The translations under genes and the position numbers were made by a program. From the NCBI RefSeq assembly GCF_001202035.1, contig NZ_LGHT01000036.1, positions 124,001-188,000 on the forward strand: a DNA stretch of 64,000 nt, in the 5' to 3' direction. This document shows, piece by piece, positions 1-8,268 of the stretch (its first letter is position 1; the number at the start of each line of letters is the position of its first letter). This DNA is from Pseudorhodobacter wandonensis. Its GTDB lineage: Bacteria > Pseudomonadota > Alphaproteobacteria > Rhodobacterales > Rhodobacteraceae. The notes under the pieces were generated by a model that saw only the letters and a program-made list of their open reading frames with translations, was not told the origin of the DNA and did not search any database.

Positions 1-62
1 CGAAAGTTTTTTCCCGGCACGCCCTTAGACCCTTTGCGCACCCCGATATGGCCAATAATCAT
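1..62 (-). CDS. Cytidylyltransferase family protein, N-terminal fragment (runs off left edge)
   Basis: Only the first 20 codons are inside the window; the rest lies beyond base 1. Reading leftward from an ATG at 62, the peptide carries the residues RKGSKGVPGKN, which match the N-terminal nucleotide-binding signature (R-x-G-S-K-G-x-P-x-K-N) of acylneuraminate/KDO cytidylyltransferases, enzymes that activate sugars with CTP for capsule or lipopolysaccharide synthesis. An AAGGGG ribosome-binding site lies six bases before the ATG. The exact sugar cannot be told from so short a piece. A polysaccharide role would agree with the capsule-export gene at the other end of the window, but the two are 63 kb apart. 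Confidence 0.62.
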   Translation of the reverse strand, partial: MIIGHIGVRKGSKGVPGKNF

Positions 63-178
63 CGCATTCCCCTTTTTTGCAGGCCTTTAGGAATGCCCCT
101 GTTCGCCAGCCTTTGCAATCTGTTGCGCATTCAATCGCAGCTAATTTCATTTGTTTGAAAAAATGCTGAAAACCCCTC

Positions 179-206
179 TTGCACCCCGCGGAATCATCGG
201 CTATTC
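179..206 (+). promoter_or_regulatory. Probable promoter of tRNA-Val
   Basis: TTGCAC (179-184) and CTATTC (201-206) are separated by 16 bases and end 10 bases before the mature tRNA. Spacing and position fit a housekeeping sigma factor. The -10 hexamer is only a partial match, so this is an inference. Confidence 0.45.
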
Positions 207-216
207 CACCGCCAAC

Positions 217-292
<76 letters not shown>

Positions 293-599
293 TCCCCCTC
301 CTTAGTTGAATACTATCAGTGACTTGGGCGCTGTCCGCCTAAGTCTTGCGCCGCTCGGCAACGCGCGCCCACATGTCCCTTTCCCCATGCCTCACCTTGC
401 GCTCTCGCAGGCCACGACCACGCTAGCGACGAGGGGACGGCAAGCAGACTGCGCGGGCCACAAGACCCCTCTGGCCTTCCTCAAAAAAACAAGGCTGCCG
501 CAAAGCCCGGTTTTCGCAGCATCCGCTTGCCAAATCCCCGCCCGACCAAAGCCTGAAAATTATTCCTGCCCCAAGGTGTGAAAAAACCGCATTGGCCGC
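293..599. other. Intergenic stretch without a recognisable gene
   Basis: About 300 bases between tRNA-Val and the tRNA-Asp promoter. The open frames here are short, lack a convincing ribosome-binding site and resemble no family I know. A weak hairpin with GCTGC/GCAGC arms lies near 492-518. A small RNA cannot be excluded by eye, but nothing supports one. Confidence 0.5.
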
Positions 600-628
600 T
601 TGACGCCGCCTGCGCCCCACCGTAATAC
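600..628 (+). promoter_or_regulatory. Promoter of the tRNA-Asp pair
   Basis: TTGACG (600-605), a 17-base spacer and TAATAC (623-628) closely match the -35/-10 consensus. The expected transcription start, about 634-636, falls at the first bases of the inverted-repeat arm (635-657) that leads into the first tRNA-Asp. The leader would therefore consist of that arm. Confidence 0.65.
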
Positions 629-634
629 CGCCAC

Positions 635-760
635 ACGTTCGGGCGGGCCCGGATGGCATACGCGGTTGTAGCTCAGTTGGTTAGAGTACCGGCCTGTCAC
701 GCCGGGGGTCGCGGGTTCGAGCCCCGTCAACCGCGCCAGCCATCCGCCCGCCCCGAACGT
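635..760 (+). repeat. Inverted repeat enclosing the first tRNA-Asp
   Basis: The left arm (635-657) and right arm (739-760) are complementary over 9 outer bases (ACGTTCGGG with CCCGAACGT) and 8 inner bases (CGGATGGC with GCCATCCG), with a small internal loop between. The mature tRNA (662-738) sits inside. In a transcript starting near 635 this would give a long stem closing around the tRNA, like the processing stems of rRNA operons. A role as an RNase III-type processing signal is inference. Confidence 0.7.
662..738 (+). tRNA. tRNA-Asp (anticodon GTC), copy 1
   Basis: A 77-nt cloverleaf. The acceptor arm GCGGTTG (662-668) pairs with CAACCGC (728-734); G is the discriminator and CCA (736-738) is encoded. 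The anticodon arm CCGGC-CTGTCAC-GCCGG shows GTC. It is identical to copy 2, and the two genes are 31 bases apart, so they are probably co-transcribed. Confidence 0.95.
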
Positions 761-769
761 AAAAAATGC

Positions 770-846
770 GCGGTTGTAGCTCAGTTGGTTAGAGTACCGG
801 CCTGTCACGCCGGGGGTCGCGGGTTCGAGCCCCGTCAACCGCGCCA
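770..846 (+). tRNA. tRNA-Asp (anticodon GTC), copy 2
   Basis: All 77 bases are the same as copy 1, including the encoded CCA (844-846). It lies 31 bases downstream of copy 1 with no separate promoter visible. A run of T follows directly at 847-851, but no hairpin precedes it, so transcription termination here is not clear. Confidence 0.95.
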
Positions 847-908
847 TTTTTACCTATTCACTTCGTGGAATATGTGCTGTAGAAAAACCCCAAAACATCG
901 GGGCTCCT

Positions 909-1127
909 ATGGCTTTTCTTGACGGCATTCCGCTTACCCTGCTTATCCTCGCGGCGCTCACACTCGGCCTCGCGCCATTCTTTCCCGAACCGCATCTGTG
1001 GGAAAAGCTGAAAATGCTGGCCGCAGGCACGCTGACCCGCCCGTTTGATATATTTGACCTGCTGCTGCACGCGGCACCCGTGCTGCTTTTGATGGCAAAA
1101 CTGGCGCGTATGGCGCTCAAAGCTTAA
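909..1127 (+). CDS. Small membrane protein of the family often labelled 'RND transporter'
   Basis: A 72-residue protein with two hydrophobic segments (about residues 7-26 and 50-66) joined by a polar stretch containing the motif LAPFFPEPHLWEKL. Closely similar short proteins occur widely in Rhodobacteraceae and are commonly annotated as RND transporter, although they are far too short to be an RND pump. The function is unknown; placement in the inner membrane is the reasonable reading. Its last codons overlap, tail to tail, the 3' end of the acetyltransferase on the other strand (1117-1127). The TATGG start region lacks a strong ribosome-binding site (only GGGGCTCC). Confidence 0.72.
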   Translation: MAFLDGIPLTLLILAALTLGLAPFFPEPHLWEKLKMLAAGTLTRPFDIFDLLLHAAPVLLLMAKLARMALKA

Positions 1128-1554
1128 GGCGATAGCGCACATGCCCGTCATAGGGCGCATAGCTGTCATACAGCGCCCGCGCCCGTGCGTTGCCCTCATC
1201 CGTGTGCCAGTATAGCCGCGCATATCCCTTGGCGCGGCAAATCGCGATCAGATCATCCAGCAACGCACGGCCCAGACCACGGCCCCGCGCCGCCTGCGCC
1301 AAAAACAAATCTTCCAAATAACAATCCGGCGCGGCAACCCAGGTCGATAGATGCGTATGGTGCAACGCAAAGCCCAGCACCTCGCCATCCACCACCGCCA
1401 CCCGCCCGCGCAACAGCGCCGCAGGGTCCACCAATCTCGCCCAGGTCTGATCGGTGACTTCAGCGTCCAAACTCACCTCGTAAAAGGCCAGATACTGTGC
1501 CCAAAGCCCGCGCCAAGCCGCCTCATCACTTGCAACAAGATCCCTGATTTCCAC
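1117..1554 (-). CDS. GNAT family N-acetyltransferase
   Basis: A 145-residue single-domain protein of the Gcn5-related N-acetyltransferase fold, which transfers an acetyl group from acetyl-CoA to an amine. The acetyl-CoA binding motif A is visible as EDLFLAQAARGRGLGRALL (about residues 82-100). It is followed by the C-terminal block RLYWHTDEGNARARALYDSY, typical of the subgroup with an N-x-x-A-R-x-L-Y-D ending. The start is a GTG at 1554, just before the MEIRD-type beginning common in the family. The substrate cannot be inferred from sequence. It is convergent with the small membrane protein gene and lies downstream of an intergenic repeat element. Confidence 0.85.
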   Translation of the reverse strand: MEIRDLVASDEAAWRGLWAQYLAFYEVSLDAEVTDQTWARLVDPAALLRGRVAVVDGEVLGFALHHTHLSTWVAAPDCYLEDLFLAQAARGRGLGRALLDDLIAICRAKGYARLYWHTDEGNARARALYDSYAPYDGHVRYRLKL

Positions 1555-1568
1555 GCCAACCGACCCCT

Positions 1569-1620
1569 ATCATCTATCTAAAAATATCCCACGGGGGTCC
1601 GGGGGGGTGAAACCCCCGGC
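1569..1620 (-). repeat. Intergenic repeat element, copy 1
   Basis: On the + strand it reads ATCATCTATCTAAAAATATC, then CCACGG and a run of G and C that can fold back on itself (GGGGGT...ACCCCC). Copies 2 (34722-34776) and 3 (40788-40850) share the order ATCATCTAT, ATATCC, then the GC-rich palindrome. It lies between glcB and the GNAT gene. It probably acts at the RNA level or is a passive dispersed repeat. Confidence 0.75.
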
Positions 1621-1693
1621 TTTGCCCTCGGGTCCGGGGACGCGTACGCCCGGCTCTGCCCTCACACCCAAAGGCCGCCGGTCGCAGTGGCGC

Positions 1694-3841
1694 CTACCGT
1701 TTCCCCAGCGCCTTCAACTGCAACCGCCGCGCATGCAGCACAGGCTCGGTATAGCCCGACGGCTGCTCTCTGCCCTTGAACACCAGTTCACAGGCCGCCT
1801 TAAAGGCGATCCCGTCAAATCCGGGCGCCATCGGCACATAGGCCGCATCACCTGCGTTCTGACGGTCTACCACTGCGGCCATTTTCTGCATCGCGCCCAT
1901 CGCGGCCACCTCGGATACCACACCATGATGCAACCAGTTCGCCAGCGCCTGCGACGAAATCCGGCAGGTCGCGCGGTCTTCCATCAAGGCGACATCGTGA
2001 ATATCCGGCACTTTCGAACAGCCGACCCCTTGGTCAATCCAGCGCACCACATAGCCCAAAATCCCTTGGGCGTTGTTTTCCACCTCTTGCATGATCTGCG
2101 CCTCGGTCCAGCGGCGATAGGTGGCCAGCGGAATATCCAGCACCGCATTCACATGCGCACGCCGCCCGCCGGATGCCAAACGCTTTTGCACCGCGAACAC
2201 ATCGATCTTGTGATAATGCAGCGCATGCAACACGGCGGCGGTGGGTGAGGGCACCCAAGCACAATTCGCACCCGCCTTGGGGTGGTCGATCTTTTGCTCC
2301 AGCATCGCGGCCATCAGGTCGGGCATGGCCCACATGCCCTTGCCAATCTGCGCACGCCCCGACAGCCCGCATTCAAGGCCAATATCGACGTTCATCGCCT
2401 CATAGGCGCCAATCCAGCCTTTGCGCTTGATGAAGTCCTTGCGGCTGAACGGGCCTGCCTCCATGCTGGTATGGATTTCATCGCCAGTGCGGTCCAGAAA
2501 CCCTGTATTGATAAAGCACACGCGTTGCTTTGCGGCGCGGATACATTCTTTCAGGTTCACCGTGGTACGGCGTTCCTCATCCATAATCCCCAGTTTTACC
2601 GTGTATTTCGGCAGGCCCAGCATTGCCTCAACCGCGGTGAAAATCTCATCGGCAAAGGCCACTTCTTCCGGCCCGTGCATCTTGGGCTTCACCACATAAA
2701 CCGAACCTGAAACCGAGTTCCCGCCCTTGGCTTTCAAGTCATGCATCGCAATCAGCGTGGTGATGCAGGCATCCATCAGGCCCTCATAGGCCTCATTGCC
2801 ATCCTTGTCGCGCACGGCGGGGTTGGTCATCAAATGCCCGACATTGCGCACCAGCATCAGCGCGCGCCCCTTCAGCGCAAAAGGCGTACCATCGGGCGCG
2901 GCATAGTCGCGGTCGGCACTCAGGCGGCGCGTCATCCGCTTGCCGCCCTTGTCAAAGCTGTCCTCCAGATCGCCTTTCATCAGGCCCAACCAGTTGGAAT
3001 AGGCCAGCGTCTTATCCTCGGCATCCACACAGGCCACCGAATCCTCGCAATCCATAATTGCAGAAACCGCCGCCTCAACACGCACATCGGCCAGCAGCGC
3101 ACGGTCATGGCTGCCAATCGGATGGGCGCGGTCAAACACCAGTTCCACGTGCAAGCCGTTGTTTTTCAACAGCACAGCATCGGGAGCCTTAGGATTGCCG
3201 CGATAGCCTGCAAATTTCGCAGGCTCCATCAGCGGCAAATCATCGACCAGCAACTGCCCGCCCGAAACATGATAGCGCCGCACATCCGAATGGCTGGCCC
3301 CTTTGATCGGAAAGGCCTCATCCAAAAACAGCCGTGCCCGTGCCACAACCCTAGCGCCATGCCCGCGCTCATACCCGCCTTTGGGCGGCTGCACGCCCAT
3401 CGCATCGGTGCCATAAAGCGCGTCATAGAGGCTGCCCCAGCGGGCATTTGCCGCGTTCAACGCAAAGCGCGCATTGGTAATCGGCACCACCAGCTGCGGG
3501 CCGGCGATGCTTGCAATCTCGGGGTCGGTGTTTTGCGTTTCTATCGTGAAATCAGCGCCTTCCGGCACCAGATAACCAATCTCGGTCAAAAACGCCATAT
3601 AAACATCGGCGTCATGCGGCTGGTCGCGGTGGGCGATATGCCACGCATCAATCTTGGCCTGAAGCGCATCACGTTTGGCCAGCAAGGCACGGTTCTTGGG
3701 GCCAAGCGTGTTGATAACCCCCGCCATGCCCGCCCAAAACGCATCCGGGCTGACGCCAGTGCCGGGCAGGGCCTTGTCTTCTATAAACTGCACCAGCTGC
3801 GCGTCTACCGTGATTCCGCCCTTGTCCAACATTTGCGCCAT
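1694..3841 (-). CDS. glcB: Malate synthase G
   Basis: A 715-residue cytoplasmic enzyme that condenses glyoxylate with acetyl-CoA to malate in the glyoxylate cycle, allowing growth on acetate or glycolate. The length and the block order fit the monomeric G isoform (about 720 residues) rather than the shorter A form. Recognisable blocks are [15 protein letters not shown], the region [53 protein letters not shown], and the C-terminal [19 protein letters not shown]. The ATG at 3841 was chosen because it has AGGAGA eight bases upstream and gives the usual MAQMLDKGG-like beginning; a longer frame upstream is not needed. A TTTCG-N5-CGAAA inverted repeat (3858-3872) sits just before the ribosome-binding site and could be an operator. 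No isocitrate lyase gene is in the window. Confidence 0.96.
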   Translation of the reverse strand: MAQMLDKGGITVDAQLVQFIEDKALPGTGVSPDAFWAGMAGVINTLGPKNRALLAKRDALQAKIDAWHIAHRDQPHDADVYMAFLTEIGYLVPEGADFTIETQNTDPEIASIAGPQLVVPITNARFALNAANARWGSLYDALYGTDAMGVQPPKGGYERGHGARVVARARLFLDEAFPIKGASHSDVRRYHVSGGQLLVDDLPLMEPAKFAGYRGNPKAPDAVLLKNNGLHVELVFDRAHPIGSHDRALLADVRVEAAVSAIMDCEDSVACVDAEDKTLAYSNWLGLMKGDLEDSFDKGGKRMTRRLSADRDYAAPDGTPFALKGRALMLVRNVGHLMTNPAVRDKDGNEAYEGLMDACITTLIAMHDLKAKGGNSVSGSVYVVKPKMHGPEEVAFADEIFTAVEAMLGLPKYTVKLGIMDEERRTTVNLKECIRAAKQRVCFINTGFLDRTGDEIHTSMEAGPFSRKDFIKRKGWIGAYEAMNVDIGLECGLSGRAQIGKGMWAMPDLMAAMLEQKIDHPKAGANCAWVPSPTAAVLHALHYHKIDVFAVQKRLASGGRRAHVNAVLDIPLATYRRWTEAQIMQEVENNAQGILGYVVRWIDQGVGCSKVPDIHDVALMEDRATCRISSQALANWLHHGVVSEVAAMGAMQKMAAVVDRQNAGDAAYVPMAPGFDGIAFKAACELVFKGREQPSGYTEPVLHARRLQLKALGKR

Positions 3842-3857
3842 CGCCTTGTCTCTCCTG

Positions 3858-3872
3858 TTTCGCGTTACGAAA
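3858..3872 (-). promoter_or_regulatory. Short inverted repeat upstream of glcB
   Basis: TTTCG-CGTTA-CGAAA, 17 bases before the glcB start codon and overlapping its leader. Five-base arms are common by chance. I list it only because its position suits a repressor site. Confidence 0.25.
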
Positions 3873-3943
3873 TAGTTAGGAGCAACCCTGCACAAAGGCA
3901 ACAAAATAGCCTTGTTTTACGGCTTTGATTTGCCACATCACTT

Positions 3944-4123
3944 TCATAAATTTTTTGAAAGTTGCGCCAGATTTGCCGATTTTCCTTTGCTGCCACGACA
4001 GCGGTCCGAGCAATAGCGCACCTCATCCCATACCTTGGCCCAGGCCTTGCGCCAGACAAAAGGCCGCCCGCAAGTCGCGCAAATCTTTTGCGGCAAATGG
4101 TGTTTTTCAATCCGTTTTGCCAT
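3944..4123 (-). CDS. DUF2256 zinc-ribbon-like protein
   Basis: A 59-residue basic protein with two cysteine pairs, CATCGRPF near residue 15 and YCSDRC near residue 37. They are separated by the conserved [12 protein letters not shown] helix, the layout of DUF2256. The cysteines probably bind zinc; the function is unknown. In many bacteria the gene sits next to, or is fused with, photolyase/cryptochrome genes, and here it overlaps the photolyase stop in an ATGA (4120-4123 on the minus strand), so the two are very likely translationally coupled. This start was chosen over longer frames because of that overlap and because the family begins with short M-x-K/R-x-x-K sequences. Confidence 0.85.
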   Translation of the reverse strand: MAKRIEKHHLPQKICATCGRPFVWRKAWAKVWDEVRYCSDRCRGSKGKSANLAQLSKNL

Positions 4124-5508
4124 CACAAATCCAGACAAAGCTGGCCCGCCACAGGCAGCCGCACCCGCCGCATGCCTTCGCCAGGGGTCTTGAAAAACCG
4201 GCCATGCCCCGCGCAAGGCTCGATCAACACCGGATATTGTGGCACGCACCTGCGGCGCATCACCGCCCGTGCCTCGCGTGCGGCAGTGGCAATATCAACC
4301 ACCGGTTCGGGGTAGCGCCGCCCCAAAACCGTTTGCGCAGCGGGCCATTTCCACGGGGTTTGCAAAACCGCCTCTGGCACCCCCGCCAGTTCCGGCACCC
4401 AGCGGCGGGTAAAGGCACCGTTCGGGTCATGCAACTGGCCTTGTTTCACAGGGTCGATCAACCGCGCGCGTTGCCCGTTTGCACCCGCCAACCGCTGCAC
4501 CAAAGGCCAATGAATGGCCGGGTCATAGTCGGTAAAGCGCCGCGCCAAAACATGCCCCACGGCCCGCCAATCCAGCCGGAAGTGATGCACCGCAACCGAC
4601 GTCAGCATCGCCCGCGCGGCAAAATTTATCCACCCCGTTGCGATCAGATAGCGCATACAGGCATCCACATAGGGCAGGCCGGTTTGCCCCTTGCGCCATG
4701 CATCAAACAAAGCATTGTCTTCTTGCGACAAGGTTAAATCCGTTGCCCCCGCCAGCTTGCCCGATGCACCGATCCGCCCCTGAAACGCCCGCAGGCTTGG
4801 CCCCCATTCGCCACCCGGCCGCGCGTCAATCCGGGCTTGGGCTGCCAAAGCCAACGCGCGCCGCGATACCGCGCCCACCGCCAGATAGGGCGACATGCGC
4901 GACGAAACGCGCTCGGCGCTTGTCACCGCATCGCTGCCGCTGGCATAGCCAAGCCCGCGATGCGCCAGAAAACTGTCCAGCAGCGCCTCGCCTTGTACCC
5001 GCCCGCCGATCTGGCGATGCGGGCAGTCATCAACCGCCATCCGCAAGGCCCGCGCGTTGGGAATAACCCCTGGCTCGATGCCCGCAACCATCCGCAGCGC
5101 AGGGGCTGCCAGCATCTCGGGGCCAGTTTGCGCCAGCTCGACCCATTCTATCCCTGCGCCATTGGCCCAATCGCGCACCCGCGCATCACGGGCCTGCGCC
5201 CAAGCATTGCCCGCAGCTTTATGGCTGACAATCCGCGTGATCGCGTTTTGCTTGCACAGCCGCGCCAGCACCTCAACCGCGTCACCACAGCGCACCACCA
5301 AGGGCGCCCCCAGCGCCGCCAAATCGGCCCGCAGCCCTGCCAGCGTTTCCGCAACAAACGCCCATTGCCGCGCCGAGGCATCCGGCAGCGCCCAGGCCTC
5401 CGGCTCGGCAATATACAGCGGCAAAACCGCGCCAGACCCTGCGCCGAAACACAGGGCAGGGTGGTCCTCCACCCGTAAATCGCGCTTATACCAAACCAGA
5501 ACATTCAT
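4123..5508 (-). CDS. Cryptochrome/photolyase family protein (atypical)
   Basis: A 461-residue flavoprotein homologue. The N-terminal alpha/beta antenna domain starts [17 protein letters not shown] (residues 3-19). The FAD-binding helical domain follows with [31 protein letters not shown], the NFAARAML block and the C-terminal [16 protein letters not shown] signature. These mark the family that repairs UV-induced pyrimidine dimers using light, or acts as a blue-light sensor. Odd point: between SLRAFQGRI and DAWRKGQTG there are only about 27 residues. The conserved W-x-C-H-F-I-Q-K helix expected there is missing, and the usual Q-x-x-x-G-x-x-G-I-N-T block is changed to [12 protein letters not shown]. 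Catalytic competence is therefore uncertain. The gene is coupled to DUF2256 downstream and divergent from pepN. Confidence 0.85.
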   Translation of the reverse strand: MNVLVWYKRDLRVEDHPALCFGAGSGAVLPLYIAEPEAWALPDASARQWAFVAETLAGLRADLAALGAPLVVRCGDAVEVLARLCKQNAITRIVSHKAAGNAWAQARDARVRDWANGAGIEWVELAQTGPEMLAAPALRMVAGIEPGVIPNARALRMAVDDCPHRQIGGRVQGEALLDSFLAHRGLGYASGSDAVTSAERVSSRMSPYLAVGAVSRRALALAAQARIDARPGGEWGPSLRAFQGRIGASGKLAGATDLTLSQEDNALFDAWRKGQTGLPYVDACMRYLIATGWINFAARAMLTSVAVHHFRLDWRAVGHVLARRFTDYDPAIHWPLVQRLAGANGQRARLIDPVKQGQLHDPNGAFTRRWVPELAGVPEAVLQTPWKWPAAQTVLGRRYPEPVVDIATAAREARAVMRRRCVPQYPVLIEPCAGHGRFFKTPGEGMRRVRLPVAGQLCLDL

Positions 5509-5640
5509 AGAACATAGATGTAGCGTCCCGCGCAGATTCGTAAACCCCCTATTGTGGGCGCCGAATAGATTGGGGGGTGGTTGAACCCCGCCAAGCGCGG
5601 CGCTAACGTGGCGCCAACTTATGCAATAAAGGCCAATGAA

Positions 5641-8193
5641 ATGAATGACGCATCACCCAAAGCCATCCTTCTGGCCGATTACACGCCCTTTCCCTATGCG
5701 CTTGACCATGTAGCGCTGCATTTCAAACTGCACCCCACGCAAACCCGCGTCACGGCGCGCCTGTCCTTTGCCCCCAATCCGGCGGCCAAACCGGGCCAGG
5801 ACTTGCGGCTTGACGGTGAAAAGCTGGTGCTTAAATCCTTGTCGCTAAACGGCAAACCCCTTGCTTGCACGCCCGATAAAACCGGCCTGACCATCCCTGC
5901 CGCCGACCTGCCAACCGGCAATTTCACGCTTGAATCCGAGGTTGAAATCTCGCCGCAAACCAACACGTCGCTGGACGGGCTTTATATGTCAGGCGGCATG
6001 TATTGCACCCAGTGCGAGGCGCAGGGCTTTCGCAAAATCACCTATTACCCCGACCGCCCCGATGTCATGGCCCGCTTTGATGTGACGATGCAAAGCGACA
6101 TGCCGGTGCAACTGTCAAACGGCAACCCTGTGGGCGCGGGCGCATGGCATGACCCTTGGCCAAAACCGGCCTATCTGTTCGCGCTGGTGGCAGGCAATCT
6201 GGTGGCCTATTCCGACAGTTTCACCACGATGTCGGGCCGCAATGTCGCCCTGAATATCTACGTTCGTCCGGGGGATGAGGGCAAATGCGCCTATGCGATG
6301 GACAGCCTGATCCGGTCAATGAAATGGGATGAAGAGGTTTACGGCCGCGAATATGACCTTGATATCTTCAACATCGTCGCGGTCGATGATTTCAACATGG
6401 GCGCGATGGAAAACAAAGGGTTGAACATCTTTAACTCGAAACTGGTCCTCGCCACACCCGAAACTGCCACCGATGATGATTACGCGCGGATTGAGGCTGT
6501 GATCGCCCATGAATATTTCCACAACTGGACAGGCAACCGCATCACCTGCCGCGACTGGTTCCAGCTTTGCCTGAAAGAGGGGCTGACAGTCTACCGCGAC
6601 CAGCAGTTTTCGGGCGATATGCGCAGCTATGCGGTGAAACGGATAGAGGACGTGCTAACCCTGCGCGCCCGCCAGTTCCGTGAAGATGGCGGCCCGCTGG
6701 CCCATGCCGTACGCCCCGAGTCTTATGTCGAAATCAACAATTTCTACACCGCCACCATCTATGAAAAAGGCGCCGAGGTGATCGGGATGCTGCGCACCTT
6801 GGTCGGCGATGCGGGCTATCGCAAAGCGCTCGATCTCTATTTTGACCGCCACGACGGCGATGCCGCCACGATTGAGGATTGGCTTCAGGTATTTGAGGAT
6901 GCCACAGGCCGCGATCTGACCCAGTTCAAACATTGGTACAGCCAGGCGGGTACCCCGCATCTGACGGTGACAGACGACTTTAAAGATGGCATCTACACCC
7001 TTCATATTGAACAGAAAAACCCTGCCACACCGGGCCAGCCGGTCAAGGATGCAAAGGTTATTCCCGTGGCCGTGGGTTTGTTGAACCCCAACGGCGATGA
7101 GGTGGTGCCAACAACCGTGTTGGAACTGACACAGGCGCGCCAGAGCTTTGCCTTCCACGGCCTTGCCGCGCGCCCCACGCCCTCAATCCTGCGCGGATTT
7201 TCTGCCCCCGTGGTGCTGTCGCGGGTCACGACCTCGGCCGAGCGTGCGTTCTTGCTGGCCCATGACACCGACCCCTTCAACAAATGGGAGGCGGGTCGCG
7301 CTTTGTCCAAAGAGGCGCTGTGCCGCAAGATCACCGATAATGCGCCCACCTCACCTGATTGGCTGGCCGCGATTGAAACCGTCACCTTTGACGACGCGCT
7401 CGACCCCGCGTTCCGCGCGCTCACCCTGCGCTTGGCGGGCGAGGACGACCTTGCCCAAACCCTGCATGCCGCAGGCCATGTGCCAGACCCGGCAGTGATT
7501 CATACGGCCCGCCAAGCGATGCTGGCCGATCTGGCGCAGCACCTTGCCCCGCGTCTGCCTGCGCTGATTGCCAGCATGGCGACGCCCGGCCCGTTTGATC
7601 CCGGCGCAATTGCTGCGGGCAAACGGGCCTTGCGGCTGGCCGCGCTGTCGCTGCAATCGCGGCTTGATGATGGCAAGGCGGCCGCAGCGGCCTTTAAGGC
7701 GGCCAATTCCATGACCGAACAAATGGGCGCCTTGGCAGTGCTTTTGGATATCGGCCAAGGCGCCGATCAAATCGCGGCGTTCCGCCAGCAATGGCAGGCC
7801 GACCGCCTTGTGATGGACAAATGGTTCGCCCTGCAAGTCAGCTATGCCGCCCCCGATGCCACCGCCGAAGTCACAGCAGCTTTGACCCAAGACCCCGATT
7901 TCGATTGGAAAAACCCCAACCGCTTCCGTGCCGTCATTGCCTCGCTTTCTGGCAATCATGCAGGGTTTCACCATGCCTCGGGCGACAGCTATCGCCTGCT
8001 GGCCGACTGGCTGATCAAGCTTGACCCCGTAAACCCGCAAACCGCCGCGCGTATGTCGACGGCCTTTGAAACCTGGCCGCGCTATGATGCCGACCGCCAA
8101 GCCATGATCCGCGCCGAACTGCAGCGCATCCAATCCACCCCGAACCTCAGCCGCAATCTGGGCGAAATGGTGGGGCGGATGCTGACCGCCTGA
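5641..8193 (+). CDS. pepN: Aminopeptidase N (M1 family)
   Basis: An 850-residue zinc metallopeptidase that removes N-terminal residues from peptides in the cytoplasm during protein turnover. The exopeptidase motif GAMEN (residues 254-258) and the zinc site HEYFH (290-294), with a downstream LKEGLTVYRD glutamate, are intact. The total length and the C-terminal alpha-helical region fit the E. coli PepN subgroup of M1. The ATG at 5641 was preferred over one 20 codons earlier because an AAAGG lies ten bases upstream and because the extra residues are not family-like. It is divergently oriented from the photolyase gene, with 132 bases between the two starts. Confidence 0.96.
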   Translation: MNDASPKAILLADYTPFPYALDHVALHFKLHPTQTRVTARLSFAPNPAAKPGQDLRLDGEKLVLKSLSLNGKPLACTPDKTGLTIPAADLPTGNFTLESEVEISPQTNTSLDGLYMSGGMYCTQCEAQGFRKITYYPDRPDVMARFDVTMQSDMPVQLSNGNPVGAGAWHDPWPKPAYLFALVAGNLVAYSDSFTTMSGRNVALNIYVRPGDEGKCAYAMDSLIRSMKWDEEVYGREYDLDIFNIVAVDDFNMGAMENKGLNIFNSKLVLATPETATDDDYARIEAVIAHEYFHNWTGNRITCRDWFQLCLKEGLTVYRDQQFSGDMRSYAVKRIEDVLTLRARQFREDGGPLAHAVRPESYVEINNFYTATIYEKGAEVIGMLRTLVGDAGYRKALDLYFDRHDGDAATIEDWLQVFEDATGRDLTQFKHWYSQAGTPHLTVTDDFKDGIYTLHIEQKNPATPGQPVKDAKVIPVAVGLLNPNGDEVVPTTVLELTQARQSFAFHGLAARPTPSILRGFSAPVVLSRVTTSAERAFLLAHDTDPFNKWEAGRALSKEALCRKITDNAPTSPDWLAAIETVTFDDALDPAFRALTLRLAGEDDLAQTLHAAGHVPDPAVIHTARQAMLADLAQHLAPRLPALIASMATPGPFDPGAIAAGKRALRLAALSLQSRLDDGKAAAAAFKAANSMTEQMGALAVLLDIGQGADQIAAFRQQWQADRLVMDKWFALQVSYAAPDATAEVTAALTQDPDFDWKNPNRFRAVIASLSGNHAGFHHASGDSYRLLADWLIKLDPVNPQTAARMSTAFETWPRYDADRQAMIRAELQRIQSTPNLSRNLGEMVGRMLTA

Positions 8194-8268
8194 CACAACG
8201 CGGGGGCAGGGCGCACTTGCCCCCCGTCTCGTCACAACCGCGTTACGGAATCACGCCATCTTGGGCGT

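Noticed and set aside
560-847. A 95-codon minus-strand frame with repeated RLTGLEPATPGVTGRYSN-type peptides
   Set aside because: This peptide is the reverse translation of tRNA-Asp and arises wherever the tRNA is copied; it is a well-known false protein.
2741-3928. Long plus-strand frame across malate synthase
   Set aside because: It is the antisense shadow of glcB with unusual composition (rich in H, R, Q).
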